Translations under genes and position numbers: made by a program
Notes under the pieces: generated by a model
The model's input: the letters and a program-made list of their open reading frames with translations, nothing else
The model's database searches: none
What the model was told of the DNA's origin: nothing
From: Euonymus europaeus
Lineage: Eukaryota > Streptophyta > Magnoliopsida > Celastrales > Celastraceae
Reading direction: 5' to 3'
Length of the DNA: 64,000 nt
NCBI GenBank assembly: GCA_963580455.1
Contig: OY756957.1
Span: forward strand, 7,755,001-7,819,000
In this document: piece by piece, positions 23,515 through 33,800 of the stretch
How positions within the stretch are numbered: position 1 is the first letter of the stretch
How the letters are laid out: the number at the start of each line of letters is the position of its first letter

Positions 23515-24240
23515 GCAAGTCTGATCCAGTAGTCCACATTACTGCCTACACTCATAAAATGACACTATGGGCAGACTATGACGCACTCATGTGCAAGATA
23601 TTCCCCTCTAGCCTATGAATGGCCGCAATAAAGTGATATCATGGACTTTCGAAGAACTCAATTTCTTCTTGGAATGAGTTGGCATAAGCTTTCGTGTCAA
23701 GATTCATTGGCAGTAGCAGCGAGCCAATAACCCTAGATATGTTATTCTCAACTCGGCCAATGGAAGTTGAGTCTCTAAGATATTTTGCTTTTGGTTATTT
23801 AAATGACTACTTAGATATAGAAGAATGCGAGGAGAAGACAGCAGTTGCAACTTTTCATCTAGTGCTTCCCAAAGGTAGTAGGCTTAGAGAAAGCTTAACC
23901 CTCCAACCACCTAGGAGGATAAATGAACTCCAAGAGAGGATCAGAAACTATATCAGACTAGAAGAAGATAAAAAAAAATAACTAATGAGTCAAGCAGGGA
24001 TAAAAATTCATCTATGAGATTGAACTGTATTCATAAAGCCATATAAATGAGCTTCAATGAACCAATCATCACGATCTTCCAAGAAATCAAAGAAAAATAC
24101 TACTTTAGGTGGACTACAAGAATGGTGGGTGATCCAACCAAGAGAGACCATACTCACTCTTGTGCCTACCATAATGAAAAAGGACATTTTACAGAAGAAT
24201 GCCATGATGTGAAGTGGTATCTAGCGAGCAAGGGTATCTA
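23515..24240 (+). pseudogene. Gypsy gag remnant
   Basis: The translated pieces match the order of a plant Ty3/Gypsy gag: an early ALMCKIFPSS segment (about 23590), SWNELA and FVSRF (about 23670-23700), a QERIRNYIRLEE segment near 23930-23970, then FRWTTRMVGDP and a CAYHNEKGHFTEEC zinc-knuckle-like part (24100-24195). Two stops and frameshifts separate the pieces. No protease or RT follows. The next feature is a long minisatellite, so the internal region is deleted or was always short. Confidence 0.75.
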
Positions 24241-24490
24241 GATGATTACGTTAGCAGTAGAGAACAAGAGCAAGATAAAACACCAAAGAACTATGAATCT
24301 TCATCCAACCTGATTGGTTGAAGAGTTAATTTATAAATCTCCTTTTTAGCAAATAGTTGCATTTTAATTCTAGTAAGTTTGCCACATAATGGGTCAATGA
24401 CTTTCCCACCTCATTAAAATAATATGTATATTTTAATTGTTGAAATTCAATCATTGATGAACTGAGAAGAAGCTAGATAAAGCATTACCA
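24241..24490. other. Gypsy internal region, no coding signal
   Basis: This is AT-rich sequence between the gag remnant and the minisatellite. Nothing else is recognised. Confidence 0.35.
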
Positions 24491-25560
24491 CAGAGAGTTG
24501 AGGTCTAACCTCGTATGGATATGCCTAGGATGGCATCACCCTAGGGGTCGAGCTATAACCTCACACAGATATGCTTAAGGAGCAATCATCCCAAGTCGAG
24601 GTCAAACCTCGCATTGATATGCCTAAGAAAGCATCACCCCTAAGGTCTAACCTCTTATTGATATGCCTAAGAAGAAGGCACACTCATGGGTTTGAGATCT
24701 AACCTCGCTATGCCTAAGAAAGCATCCCCCATGGGGTTAAGTTCTAACCTCGCAATGGTATGCCTAAGAAGGCATCACTTTAAAGTCTAACCTCTCTTTG
24801 ATATGGCTAAGAAGACATCACCCCCAAAGACTTAAGGTATAACCTCTCATTTATATTACTAAGAATGCATCAACCCCAAGAGGCTAAGGTCTAACCTCTC
24901 ATTGATATGCCTAAGAAGGCATCACCCATGAGACTAAGGTCAAACATCGCTATGCCTAATAAGGCATCCCCCATGGGATTGAGGTCTAACCTTGCAAGGG
25001 TATGCCTAATAAGGCATCACCCCTAAGGGGTTGAGGTCTAACCTCTCATTGATATGCCTAAGAAGGCATCACCCCCAAAAGGCTGCGGTCTAATCTCATT
25101 ATGCTTAAGAAGACATCACCCTTAAGGGGCTGAGGTATAATCTCGCATAGGTATGCCTAAGAAGGCATCACCCTCCCATTATCCCAAGCTGAGGTATAAC
25201 CTTGCATTGATATGCCTAAAAAGGCCTCACTCATGGGATTGAGGTCAAACCTCACATGAGTATGCCTAAGAGGGTATCACCCTTGAGGTCTAACCTCTGA
25301 TTGATATGCCCAAGAAGGCATCACCCATGGAGCTGAGGTTTAAACTCACACAGGTATTCCTAAGAAGGCTAAGGTCAACCTCTAACCTCGCATGGATATG
25401 CCAAAGAAGGCATCACCCCTGAGGGCTGAGGTTTAACCTCGCTCTTACGGATACGCTAAGAAAATGTGTCACCCAAGCTGAATCTAACTTGGCATGGATA
25501 CAACAAAGTCATCACCCAAGCCTAAGTTCTAACCTCACTCGCATGTATTCACCCAAAAAA
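24490..25560. repeat. Minisatellite array of about 50-60 base units, about 18-20 copies
   Basis: The repeated unit contains GGTCTAACCTC(G/T), then CATTGATATGCCTAAGAAGG and CATCACCC, with a variable G/A-rich spacer such as CCTAAGGGGCTGAG. Copies differ by small indels, and unit length varies from about 45 to 65 bases. The array lies between a Gypsy gag remnant and what looks like that element's 3' LTR, so it is probably part of the element's internal region. Tandem arrays of this kind are known from the untranslated regions of large plant Gypsy elements. Confidence 0.9.
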
Positions 25561-25878
25561 AATATTCATCCTAACTCGAAGTCGAATTCTGCATAAATGT
25601 GTCAAGAAATGCGCTATATAAAGTCGGGGTCTCACCCAAAAATAAGGTACATTAATGTATAAATATTGAGTATATTATATATTAAACTAATACTTTTTTT
25701 TGTTAAAGGGGAAAAAAGATACAAAAAAGAAGAAGAAGAAAGTGGAAGAATCCACTAGCCAATAATCATACGACCAAGTAGCTTGGTCGAACGTCCGACT
25801 AGGCCTTGCCTTGGTTGGATGTCCAGCTAGGCACTACCTGGTTGGGCGGAGCAATCTAACGAAGGAAAAAAATGAAAA

Positions 25879-25879
25879 T

Positions 25880-25915
<36 letters not shown>

Positions 25916-25935
25916 TATATTTTTGTGTGTGTGTA
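25879..25935. repeat. Compound microsatellite (CA)n(TA)n ... (TG)n
   Basis: A CA run is followed by a TA run, a short ATTATATTTT and a TGTGTGTGTG run. Together they can fold as a hairpin, CA pairing with TG. Confidence 0.95.
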
Positions 25936-26009
25936 AATTGGAAGATATCCAATCTATCTAAGAGGACAAGGAATAACCAAGACATGAAGAACCCCAACAA
26001 GCGAGGATT

Positions 26010-26060
26010 TTGAGCTTTTATCTTTTCTTTTATATGAAAGGAAAAGATAGAGTAAAAGCT
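26010..26060. other. Short hairpin before the Gypsy LTR
   Basis: AGCTTTTATCTTTTC (26011) is mirrored by GAAAAGATAGAGTAAAAGCT (about 26040-26059), giving a stem just upstream of the purine-rich AGCTAGGGGC. Confidence 0.7.
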
Positions 26061-26065
26061 AGGGG

Positions 26066-26475
26066 CTTCTATGGATGATAAAATGAGTCATACCTAGTCA
26101 GCATGACAGGTGGCGAATTACGATAGCTCTTTAAGGAGCAGGCAGAGGATCAACCCAACCCAAGGTAAGGAAAGGCCTCAACCTAGGAGTAAAGGAAAGG
26201 TTGTCTCTACGGCTGCAACAGTTGAAGATTAAGAGGTGTAACCCCTCTCGAGGAATAACGTCAGAGATTAAATGATAATCTTGATCGATAAAGTAATTAT
26301 GTTTCATCTCTATAAAAGGAAGACTTCAAGCTGGTCATGGACACATGCCAATTCTCACTCTAACATTTTGTAGAAATCCACCATCATCTAGAATAAAAAC
26401 TCATACATCCGTGGACATAGGGAGTTTTCCAAACCATGTAAACACTTGTGTTTTTATCTTTATTTAATTATTTTT
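26066..26475 (+). repeat. Probable Gypsy 3' LTR
   Basis: After the purine-containing AAAGCTAGGGGC a new segment starts near 26066-26070. It contains a TATA box (CTCTATAAAAGGAAG, about 26315-26329) and a region like an LTR transcription start and leader. It fits the 3' LTR of the Gypsy element whose gag remnant is at 23515-24240. Exact ends are uncertain because no second copy is present. Confidence 0.5.
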
Positions 26476-26675
26476 GGTGCATAAAGTTGCATCGAAAGAA
26501 GCTATGATCTTGTGTATAATTATTTGCAGTTTGGATGAGAGTATATCTGACAGAGTATAAATTGATGTAGAGAGTAATGTCTGAGAATTTTTGAAAGTAT
26601 GTCTGATAGAGTATAAGCTATAAAAACGCTTAGCCAAACAATAAAGCAGGTATTTTGAGCATAATGGGTGAAGAA

Positions 26676-27019
26676 AAATGTTTGAGATTTTCAATTTGAG
26701 TTGGCTGAAAGTTTTACAACTAGATAATGTCTGTCTTGAATCGGATTCTAAGTTGTTGGTGAAAGCTTTGCAATCTTCTCATATAGATTCTTCTTATTTT
26801 GGGCTTATTGTAGCTGATTGTAAGGCTATTTTGGCTGATTTTGTGAACTGTAAAGTTCAGTTTACTAGACGATCAGCGAATCGTGTTGCGCATTGTTTAG
26901 CAAGAGTTCTGTGTCTGATTGTAGGGAGTGGTGCCGTGAGCCCCCTCCTTTTATTGTCGACAATTTACCGTTTGATTTTACTGGTTGAAATAAAATTTGG
27001 ACTGCTTCAAAAAAAAAAA
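26676..27019 (+). pseudogene. LINE 3' end with RNase H domain and poly-A
   Basis: The frame encodes an RNase H-like domain typical of plant LINE ORF2 ends: LESDSKLLVKAL, then DCKAILADF, then VQFTRRSANRVAHCLAR. The usual ending is broken. It ends in a short 3' tail and a run of 10 A at about 27008-27018, as expected for a retroposon. Upstream endonuclease and RT domains are absent, so this is a 5'-truncated copy. A small host RNase H-like gene is less likely because of the poly-A and the lack of other exons. Confidence 0.7.
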
Positions 27020-27296
27020 CTTATCCCAAATTCATGTGAAGTGTTGGATATTAATAGGACTATCCTTTATCTACATTTATAATCAATTATTATTATTACC
27101 AAGTCTTTTTACTAGGTCACCTCTCTCTCGGACAAGTGATTTCTTCATTAATCAAAACCAAACCCAATACTCCTATATATTAGAGATATTCATTGAGGAA
27201 AAATGAATAATAATAATATGCAAAATATGCTCCCAAATCAAACTTACAACAATGCATAAATGTCAATCCCACACAAGTCAAAAGTCACTAGCCTTT

Positions 27297-27660
27297 TTTT
27301 TTTTTTTTTTTAGAATAATAACATTTCATTAAACAAACTCTCCAAAGAGAGATACAAGCCTTCGAACAAGGCAGAATAAGCCTCCTGAAGAGGCAGCACT
27401 ACTCACCCAAAGTGAGAACAACAACTCCCACACAGGGGAGATCAACACAGAGAAGAGTAAACAGTCAAAGAAAACTACAAAAATAGTACTGCAGTCGAAA
27501 ATACAAAGGAAACATCCTTAGAAAGCCTAAAAAGGCCAGATCTAGACATTGCTACCATATCATGGGTAATACACAATAAGATGGGCGCCAACAGCTGCAT
27601 CAGTCCGATAAGACCAGCCCAAAACCAGATCTGAGAAAATGGAGGCCAGCTTTGCAATTT
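27297..27660 (-). mobile_element. Second LINE 3' end (minus strand)
   Basis: The plus strand begins with about 20 T followed by AGAATAATAACATTTCATTA, the reverse complement of a common plant LINE 3' end (...TTTAATGAAATGTTATTATT then poly-A). Sequence continues to about 27660 without an open domain. It lies in opposite orientation to the LINE fragment at 26676-27019. Confidence 0.55.
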
Positions 27661-27714
27661 CCGCTACAAATACATATGATCTGCAGAGATCCATGAGAAT
27701 TTCGTCTCCAATTT

Positions 27715-27950
27715 ATTGAAAACAGTAAAAGGAAAGGAAAAGGGAGTGAAGATGGAGGTGGAGGTGGGGGTGGAGGTGAGGGTGGGGGAGGAGAGGTGGA
27801 GGTGGAAGAAAGAACAGGGAGAAGAGGTGGGGGTGGGGGTGGGGGTGGGGGAGGGGGAGGAGATCAACGTCTCCTCCCCTCCCAATCGCCAGACCTGCAA
27901 AGAAGAAACCAGAGAGAGAGAAGGGAGGGGAGAGAGAAGGGCGACTTTAA
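27715..27950. repeat. G-rich low-complexity tract (GGGGGT/GGAGGT)n
   Basis: Nearly all bases from 27750 to 27865 on the plus strand are G with A or T, in units such as GGAGGTGGGGGT and GGTGGGGGTGGGGG. A GAGAGA-rich part follows. It could form G-quadruplexes. Open frames here (Gly-rich or Glu/Val-rich) are products of composition. Confidence 0.9.
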
Positions 27951-28604
27951 TACATGTGGATTATTACATATTGCAAACTAAGACAACAACATTATTGTGT
28001 CAGTACATGAAAAGTATGCTTAGTACATATAGACTTAAATATGCAAACTAAACACACCCACTCCTCACAGTCTTAGATGTGCGCCCAGCTATTTCATCTT
28101 GTGTTTCTGGACTGATCTTCAATACTTTGCTCACCTAAAAAAATGAGTCAAAAAAAGGGAGTAAGCCAAATGCTCTGTAAGGAAAAATATATCAACACAT
28201 AAATGCGACAAGATGCAATGCATGATTGACTGAGGGGTAAGGTCTATGTAAATTCAGTATGTCTCCGTACTCGCTCACAATGGGGTTTGTGCACAACTCT
28301 TTGTGTACCTATATAATACTTCCTTCATCTCGTAAAGATAATCATACTTTCTATATTTATTTGTCCCAAATTATAGTATAGTTTCAATTTTTAGAATATA
28401 ATTAATTAATTAAATTCTTAAAAAACTCTTATTTAATGTGTTTCATGATCTTTCAAACATTTTCATCTTTCTATAACTATTTGTACTATAAAAAAAATAT
28501 TCATTAATTAAAGATATATTAGAAAGTATGCATGTAAAATTTAATTTTCTCAATACATTAATTAAATTTTCTCAATCTGTGTAAAAAAAGAAGCAATACG
28601 ATTT
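27951..28604. other. Intergenic, 3' flank of the USP-like gene
   Basis: AT-rich sequence with no gene recognised. The end near 28604 probably contains the 3' UTR of the minus-strand USP-like gene. Confidence 0.4.
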
Positions 28605-29654
28605 TTATGGGACGGATGGAGCAGTAATGAAAACCGAATTTCGATTAAAACCAATGTCACACACATCATAAACGATTGATTCTCCTTGAGAATTCCCTTC
28701 AAAAAGCATCAGCTCTGGAGTTGGCACGAAAGATACCGGTGATTCTCCTGGAGTGAACTCTCCGTTATCAATTAGTTGAGTTCGGCCTCTGATTATGTCT
28801 ACCTCTCCATTGTCATTCATCATCACCATGTTACATGGGATCTTTTCTGCAAAGAATTCTCTATGCTTTCTGTGATGCCTGTAAGCACACAACATCATTA
28901 ATTGGCTAATACTCAAGACAGTGACAATCGATTCTAAAAACCTGATTAGTGTCCTTGATTCAACTTCTATACCTATCAAAGACCACCCATGTTGCAGAAA
29001 GGCTAGAAATTTTCTCGGCGGTAAGCAATCGCAGGGGATAGCCCATCACCACCTCCTTTTGTGGAACTACCTGCACTTGTAGTGAATTGAACAAAGAGTA
29101 ATTGACCAAATTATTAAGAAATATCTCAATTGGATTTCACAATTACCCCATATTTTCTGCAGATATCAATCACTGCTTGGAGCTTAAGGTATTTGGCATC
29201 GCTAATCCACTCGCTTTTCTCTTTCAGATCTTCGAATTCCATCGGCCAAACATCGAGCCACGTTTTTGTAGAGACTACACACCATATTCAAGCGGACCCA
29301 ATAAGCTAGCTAGCTAGCTAGTTACTATTCGCACTGATACAAACAGAAGAAAACAGAAGAAGATTTTATGTGCATGTACTCACGAGGAATGTTTAGCCAA
29401 GGCATGACACCTAGGAGTGTGACGGTCCAACCAGCTGAGATAACATTCTTAAGAGCCCATTCAAGTGGCTCTGTGATGAACTCTTTCATCCCATCCATCA
29501 CTATCACTACATGCCTAGAATTAGCAGCACTAGCACTCGAACCTGGCAGTTCCCATGATTCGGGAGCTTCAACTGCGATGCTTTTTCCATTCCTGTTAGG
29601 CTTTGTCATGTCTAGGAGGCCACCTTCTTCTTGTATGATCATAAATACACCCAT
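28605..29654 (-). CDS. USP-like / adenine nucleotide alpha hydrolase-like protein (256 aa, 4 exons)
   Basis: Exons on the minus strand are 29654-29384, 29274-29147, 29070-28973 and 28878-28605, all with GT-AG introns. They sum to 771 bases (257 codons with stop). An in-frame TAG a few codons upstream supports the start MGVFMIIQEEGG; a downstream Met (MTKPNRN) is an alternative. After a 45-residue polar N-terminus, the fold starts with HVVIVMDGMKEF and PLEWALKNVI, the beta1-alpha1 of the HUP/USP fold. It continues through KTWLDVWPMEFEDL and KYLKLQAVIDICRKYG to VVMGYPLRLLTAEKI and WVVFDRHHRKHREFF. This order matches a plant-specific group annotated as adenine nucleotide alpha hydrolases-like. 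The classical USP ATP motif GX2GX9G(S/T) is not evident, so nucleotide binding is doubtful. Its biological role is not known to me. Confidence 0.82.
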
Positions 29655-30395
29655 AAAACTAATCTACGAAAATGTGAGGGAAGGATCAATGGTAAAGCCA
29701 TTTGGGTTCTAAAATAGTGGTTCCAACAAGGTCGTTGAGAAACTAACAAAAAATCGGGGATTTAAACTAGAAGAGTCTGCATTGTACCCTCTTGATATTA
29801 ACTAGGGCCTGCTGTCATAATAATATGCCAAAAGATTATGCTAATCTCTAAACTTAATCAATGACTACATTGCACAAAGTATCTGAATTTCATTAGCTGG
29901 CCAATGGCATCAGGGTTTATTGATGAAGACAAGCACTGTCATTAACTAAGTACGAAATCTGCAATGTCAGACGAAGATAGGAAGCAAAAAACAATCCACA
30001 TACTAACTAGGACAGTTGTCCCAAGCCCCCTCTTCAACCATGACTTCGACAGAAGGAATATGTTTCGTTTCCCCAATTTATAACCCTCATTTTAAACCTA
30101 ATCCACTTAATTTCCTCAATGGTTTCGTATTATTTAATTGTTTCCCCACCTTCAGATGGACCGTGTACACGTAAATTGGATTCTATAAAAACCAGTAAAC
30201 ATCAAAATTAGACAGTTCACAGAAGTAAACTCCTCTACCTGAAGACCCTCCATAATCTACATCTAAACTTCGGGATTTCAATGGTGTCGAGGGACCAAGA
30301 CCAGCACTCTAAACAACTCTGTCAAGACCCTGGGGGTGCAGTCATCTCTTTAACGAGAATGTGTACAACAAAAATAATTATCCCCCAACATTCGT
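29655..30395. other. Intergenic, upstream of the USP-like gene
   Basis: No gene was seen. The part near 29655-29760 would be promoter and 5' UTR of the minus-strand USP-like gene. No clear TATA box stands out. Confidence 0.4.
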
Positions 30396-30645
30396 TCATC
30401 TGTAGCCCTGGGTGGCACTGAAGACGTCAACGATGAGGGAGTCGCCTCCAAACTCACTTGCTCCATCAGGTCCTGGAGCAATTGCTGCATCCACAGTATC
30501 CATAAGTTTCTGTTCCTGCTTCTACGAGATAAGTGCGTTAGAATGCATTATACTCTCACAATCCACATCGTCAAGAATTTACTCGGGTGATGTATCAAAG
30601 AACTGGAATCCAAGGAATGCTTCTTTTGATCCGCAAAATTCTAAG
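30396..30645 (-). pseudogene. Unidentified protein-like fragment (minus strand)
   Basis: One minus-strand frame reads EFCGSKEAFLGFQFFDTSPE, stop, ILDDVDCESIMHSNALIS, stop, then KQEQKLMDTVDAAIAPGPDG, continuing to a final SLIVDVFSATQGYR and TGA at 30398-30396. The composition and the C-terminal ending look like real protein. Two in-frame stops (TAA, TAG) mark it as a relic, and an upstream CTTAG could be an old splice acceptor. I do not recognise the family. It lies about 240 bases beyond the ARF-GAP stop on the same strand. Confidence 0.4.
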
Positions 30646-30883
30646 GATAATTAATATTCCATTAGGAGTACGATTACTTAATAGAAATCTAAAATACAAC
30701 CAATCTCAAGTACCTAAGCTTCAATAAAAAACCAGTAAGTTGTACAAGCCTGGAGAAGAAATAAAAGGTCTTCGAACCCCAGGGAAAAAAAATTATAATT
30801 AACCCATTTTACATTGACTACACAAGAAATTGGATCGGTAATGAAATAAAACTCCTCGGTCTGAACATAAAACACATGATTTA

Positions 30884-33800
30884 TCATATGATTCTGTCCT
30901 GAAGATCATTCATTAAATTCGATGCCAAGGAGCTAAGCTTCTTCCCTGTCTCTCCTGCAATGTTCTTCAGAGAAGAGAGATCCTGTTGTGCCTGAAGAAA
31001 AATGAAGAAAAAAGAGGGGGATTAAAAAACTCAACAGTTAAGCACCCCCATGATGTCCAAACATAAATCCAATTACATTATCGTAAATTTTATTTCTAAT
31101 TTGAATGATAATATGGTAAGTGCACTAAATTTCATCTATAAACAAAAGAGAATACTAAGTAAAAATACCCAGTCAAAAAGGACGAAGTGAATTGTCTATA
31201 TCCTCCTCAAATGACACTGACTTAGTTTTATACAGATAAAACTGAGAGCACACTGATAAGATCAACAACAACAAAAAAATGCTGCACCTCTGATTATCTA
31301 GTCAAATAACAAATGCTAGCAATCCGTCATACCTGGAATGAGAACCGGTTAATAAGGTCACTTGCAGCATAATCAAGGGATATTTCAGAGTTGTGGCCAA
31401 AAAGATCAGCACTAGAAATTGCTGAGGAACCCTGCAAATTACGTGGACATTAATGCCGGACAATCAACAATCATAAGGAACGCATAGCAAACCTTGAACA
31501 ATCCATAATTAAATGGTTTACAAAAATCAACAAGATGGTACGTAGAACATTAGGTTTTTGTCTTTTGGGTTTTCTTACTCTGGGATGATATGGGAGACAA
31601 ACTGAGTGAAATGCAAACGCTAGAATATTGGTCTTCCTCTCCCATAAAAATTTGAACCATTACTACCTAAACATAAACAAGAAAGATTAGGACAAGTAGA
31701 AGGGTCAGTAAACTGAGCATGTCCTTGATGTAACTCTATTTAACTTTCCTACTAGCCTCAACAACTGGTGTAATTATGTCCAACGTTTCTCCCCCACCAA
31801 ACTCCAAGTATCCATATTAACTTATTAACAATCTAGTCAACTTCTTGCTCATCACTTGGGACCAGCTAAAGAAAACCTCAGAGCCATGTCAAGAAATACA
31901 CCGCATTGAATCCCCACCAACTTTTGAGGTTAAAATATCTACCAGAATCAGCCACTCCACATATTATGTGGGTAAAGTGTGCGTAGATCTTGTATGTCTC
32001 CTTACCCTGCCCACTACCGAAGCCTTGTGCACAGGAGTTGTTAAACTTTTTTATGCATGCCATTTGTTTTAAAATTTTGCTGAAACCGAGCAGAAAGATA
32101 TAACTAACAATTGAATTAAGAATGTCCTGTCAATGTTTCATGGAGAGTTAAGCATCTCCAACAATGATATGTAAAATGAGTTTCCAAAATGTACTATAAA
32201 TACTCAAAAAGTAGTTTACATATTCATTTACAAACTCTCAAAACTCTTTCATTCCAACAATGATTTTCAAATTAACTAACTCACTTTTACTCTCTCAAAA
32301 ATATGCAAACTCACTCTCTCTCCTACTTGAGTTTGTATATTTGGAAACTGAAATGAGAGGATGCAATTTTACATGCTCATATTCATTCCTTGTTGGAATG
32401 AAAAAAACTAAAAATGAGTATGCATTTTGGTAGATATGATTTTGCATACTCATATGCATCCTTTGTTGGATTTTCCCTTAGGAGTAGTAAATAAGGATTT
32501 GAGGGCTCAAAACTCGTCATGGGCACCTTCATCATCATGAAGGCTTTTGGAAGATAATTAGTTGAGAATTACCTTTTGCCAAGCCTTTAAGAGCTATTGG
32601 AAGAGTAAATTTAGGATGTGGGAACAATTTGGTTTGAATCAATTGAGATTTGATGATGGAATAGAGAATGGACACACAGAATTTAACTGCTGAAATGTAG
32701 TGGCATGACAGCAAAATTGCCTTATATTGAGGACTGTTTCTGATGGATATACTGGTTATAGAGGGAGCAGAATACAGATTACAGAGTGAGTTCAAGACAC
32801 TAATAAGTAAGAATTAGGTTTAGTTAATTGATGTAGAATACTCGATAACGGTTGATCATCACTAATGATAGTAATGCAAGTTTACGTAGCAAAAAAGAAA
32901 AAGGTGCAAAGAGAAAAGACGCTAGGGAACCAAAGCGTTCATATTTATTATCCTCCAAAACCATTTATTTTCAGAGAATTGAATAATGCATATGGTTAGG
33001 TTAGAACATTTAATAGGAAGCTAATTAATGAAAACCCAAACTTGAAATGAGAAATTAAGGGATATACAAAGGCCTAATAATAAAACAAGAACCAATGGGT
33101 GAAAAGGAGTCATTCCAATAAAATAAAATCAATAATATTACAAATAAAACATGGAATATAAAGAAAACTGCATCCATACTTCTAGGAAGGAAACTACCAA
33201 GAAAATATTCTTGGACCAAAACACTCATTCTTACCCTAGAAGTCAAAACCTTGATTTAGGCTAACAAGGTAACAGATGCAACAGCAGGTTGCATTAAACG
33301 CTACATCATTTCTATTCGTATATTGATAGCAAATATAAATTAGAGCAAACCAGAAATTGAAAACATTTTACATTAAACAAGACAAAGAACTTCAAGGAAA
33401 AAAATAAGCAGATAAAAATAATTTTCAGTCCGTTATAATTTGAGCACATACTGAGAACTTCTGCAAAGACATTTGTGCATCGGCATCAGCAGTTTTGTTC
33501 TGATCCCCAAAAAATTGTGCAGATGAAATAGATTTTGCATTTGAAAACTTCTTTCGTGCCTCATCAGTTTCCTGAAGAAGATAACAAAAGGATGTAAGAG
33601 GCACAAAGACAATTAAATTGCACACAAAACCAAAGCACCAACCATGTCATGCAATTATGACATCAGGAATTAAAAATAAACAATATCCGCTTTTAACATG
33701 TGAACATTAAAACTAAAAAAAATAGATTTTGCATTTGAGAACTTCTTTCGTGCCTCATCAGTTTCCTGAAGAAGATAACAAAAGGATGTAAGAGGCACAA

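Noticed and set aside
24490..25560. CRISPR-like repeat-spacer pattern
   Set aside because: Units vary in length and sequence, spacers are not unique, and the setting is a plant Gypsy remnant. It is a minisatellite.
27716..28051. Frames rich in Glu/Val/Gly in the G-rich tract
   Set aside because: Composition alone explains them; there is no recognisable motif or start context.
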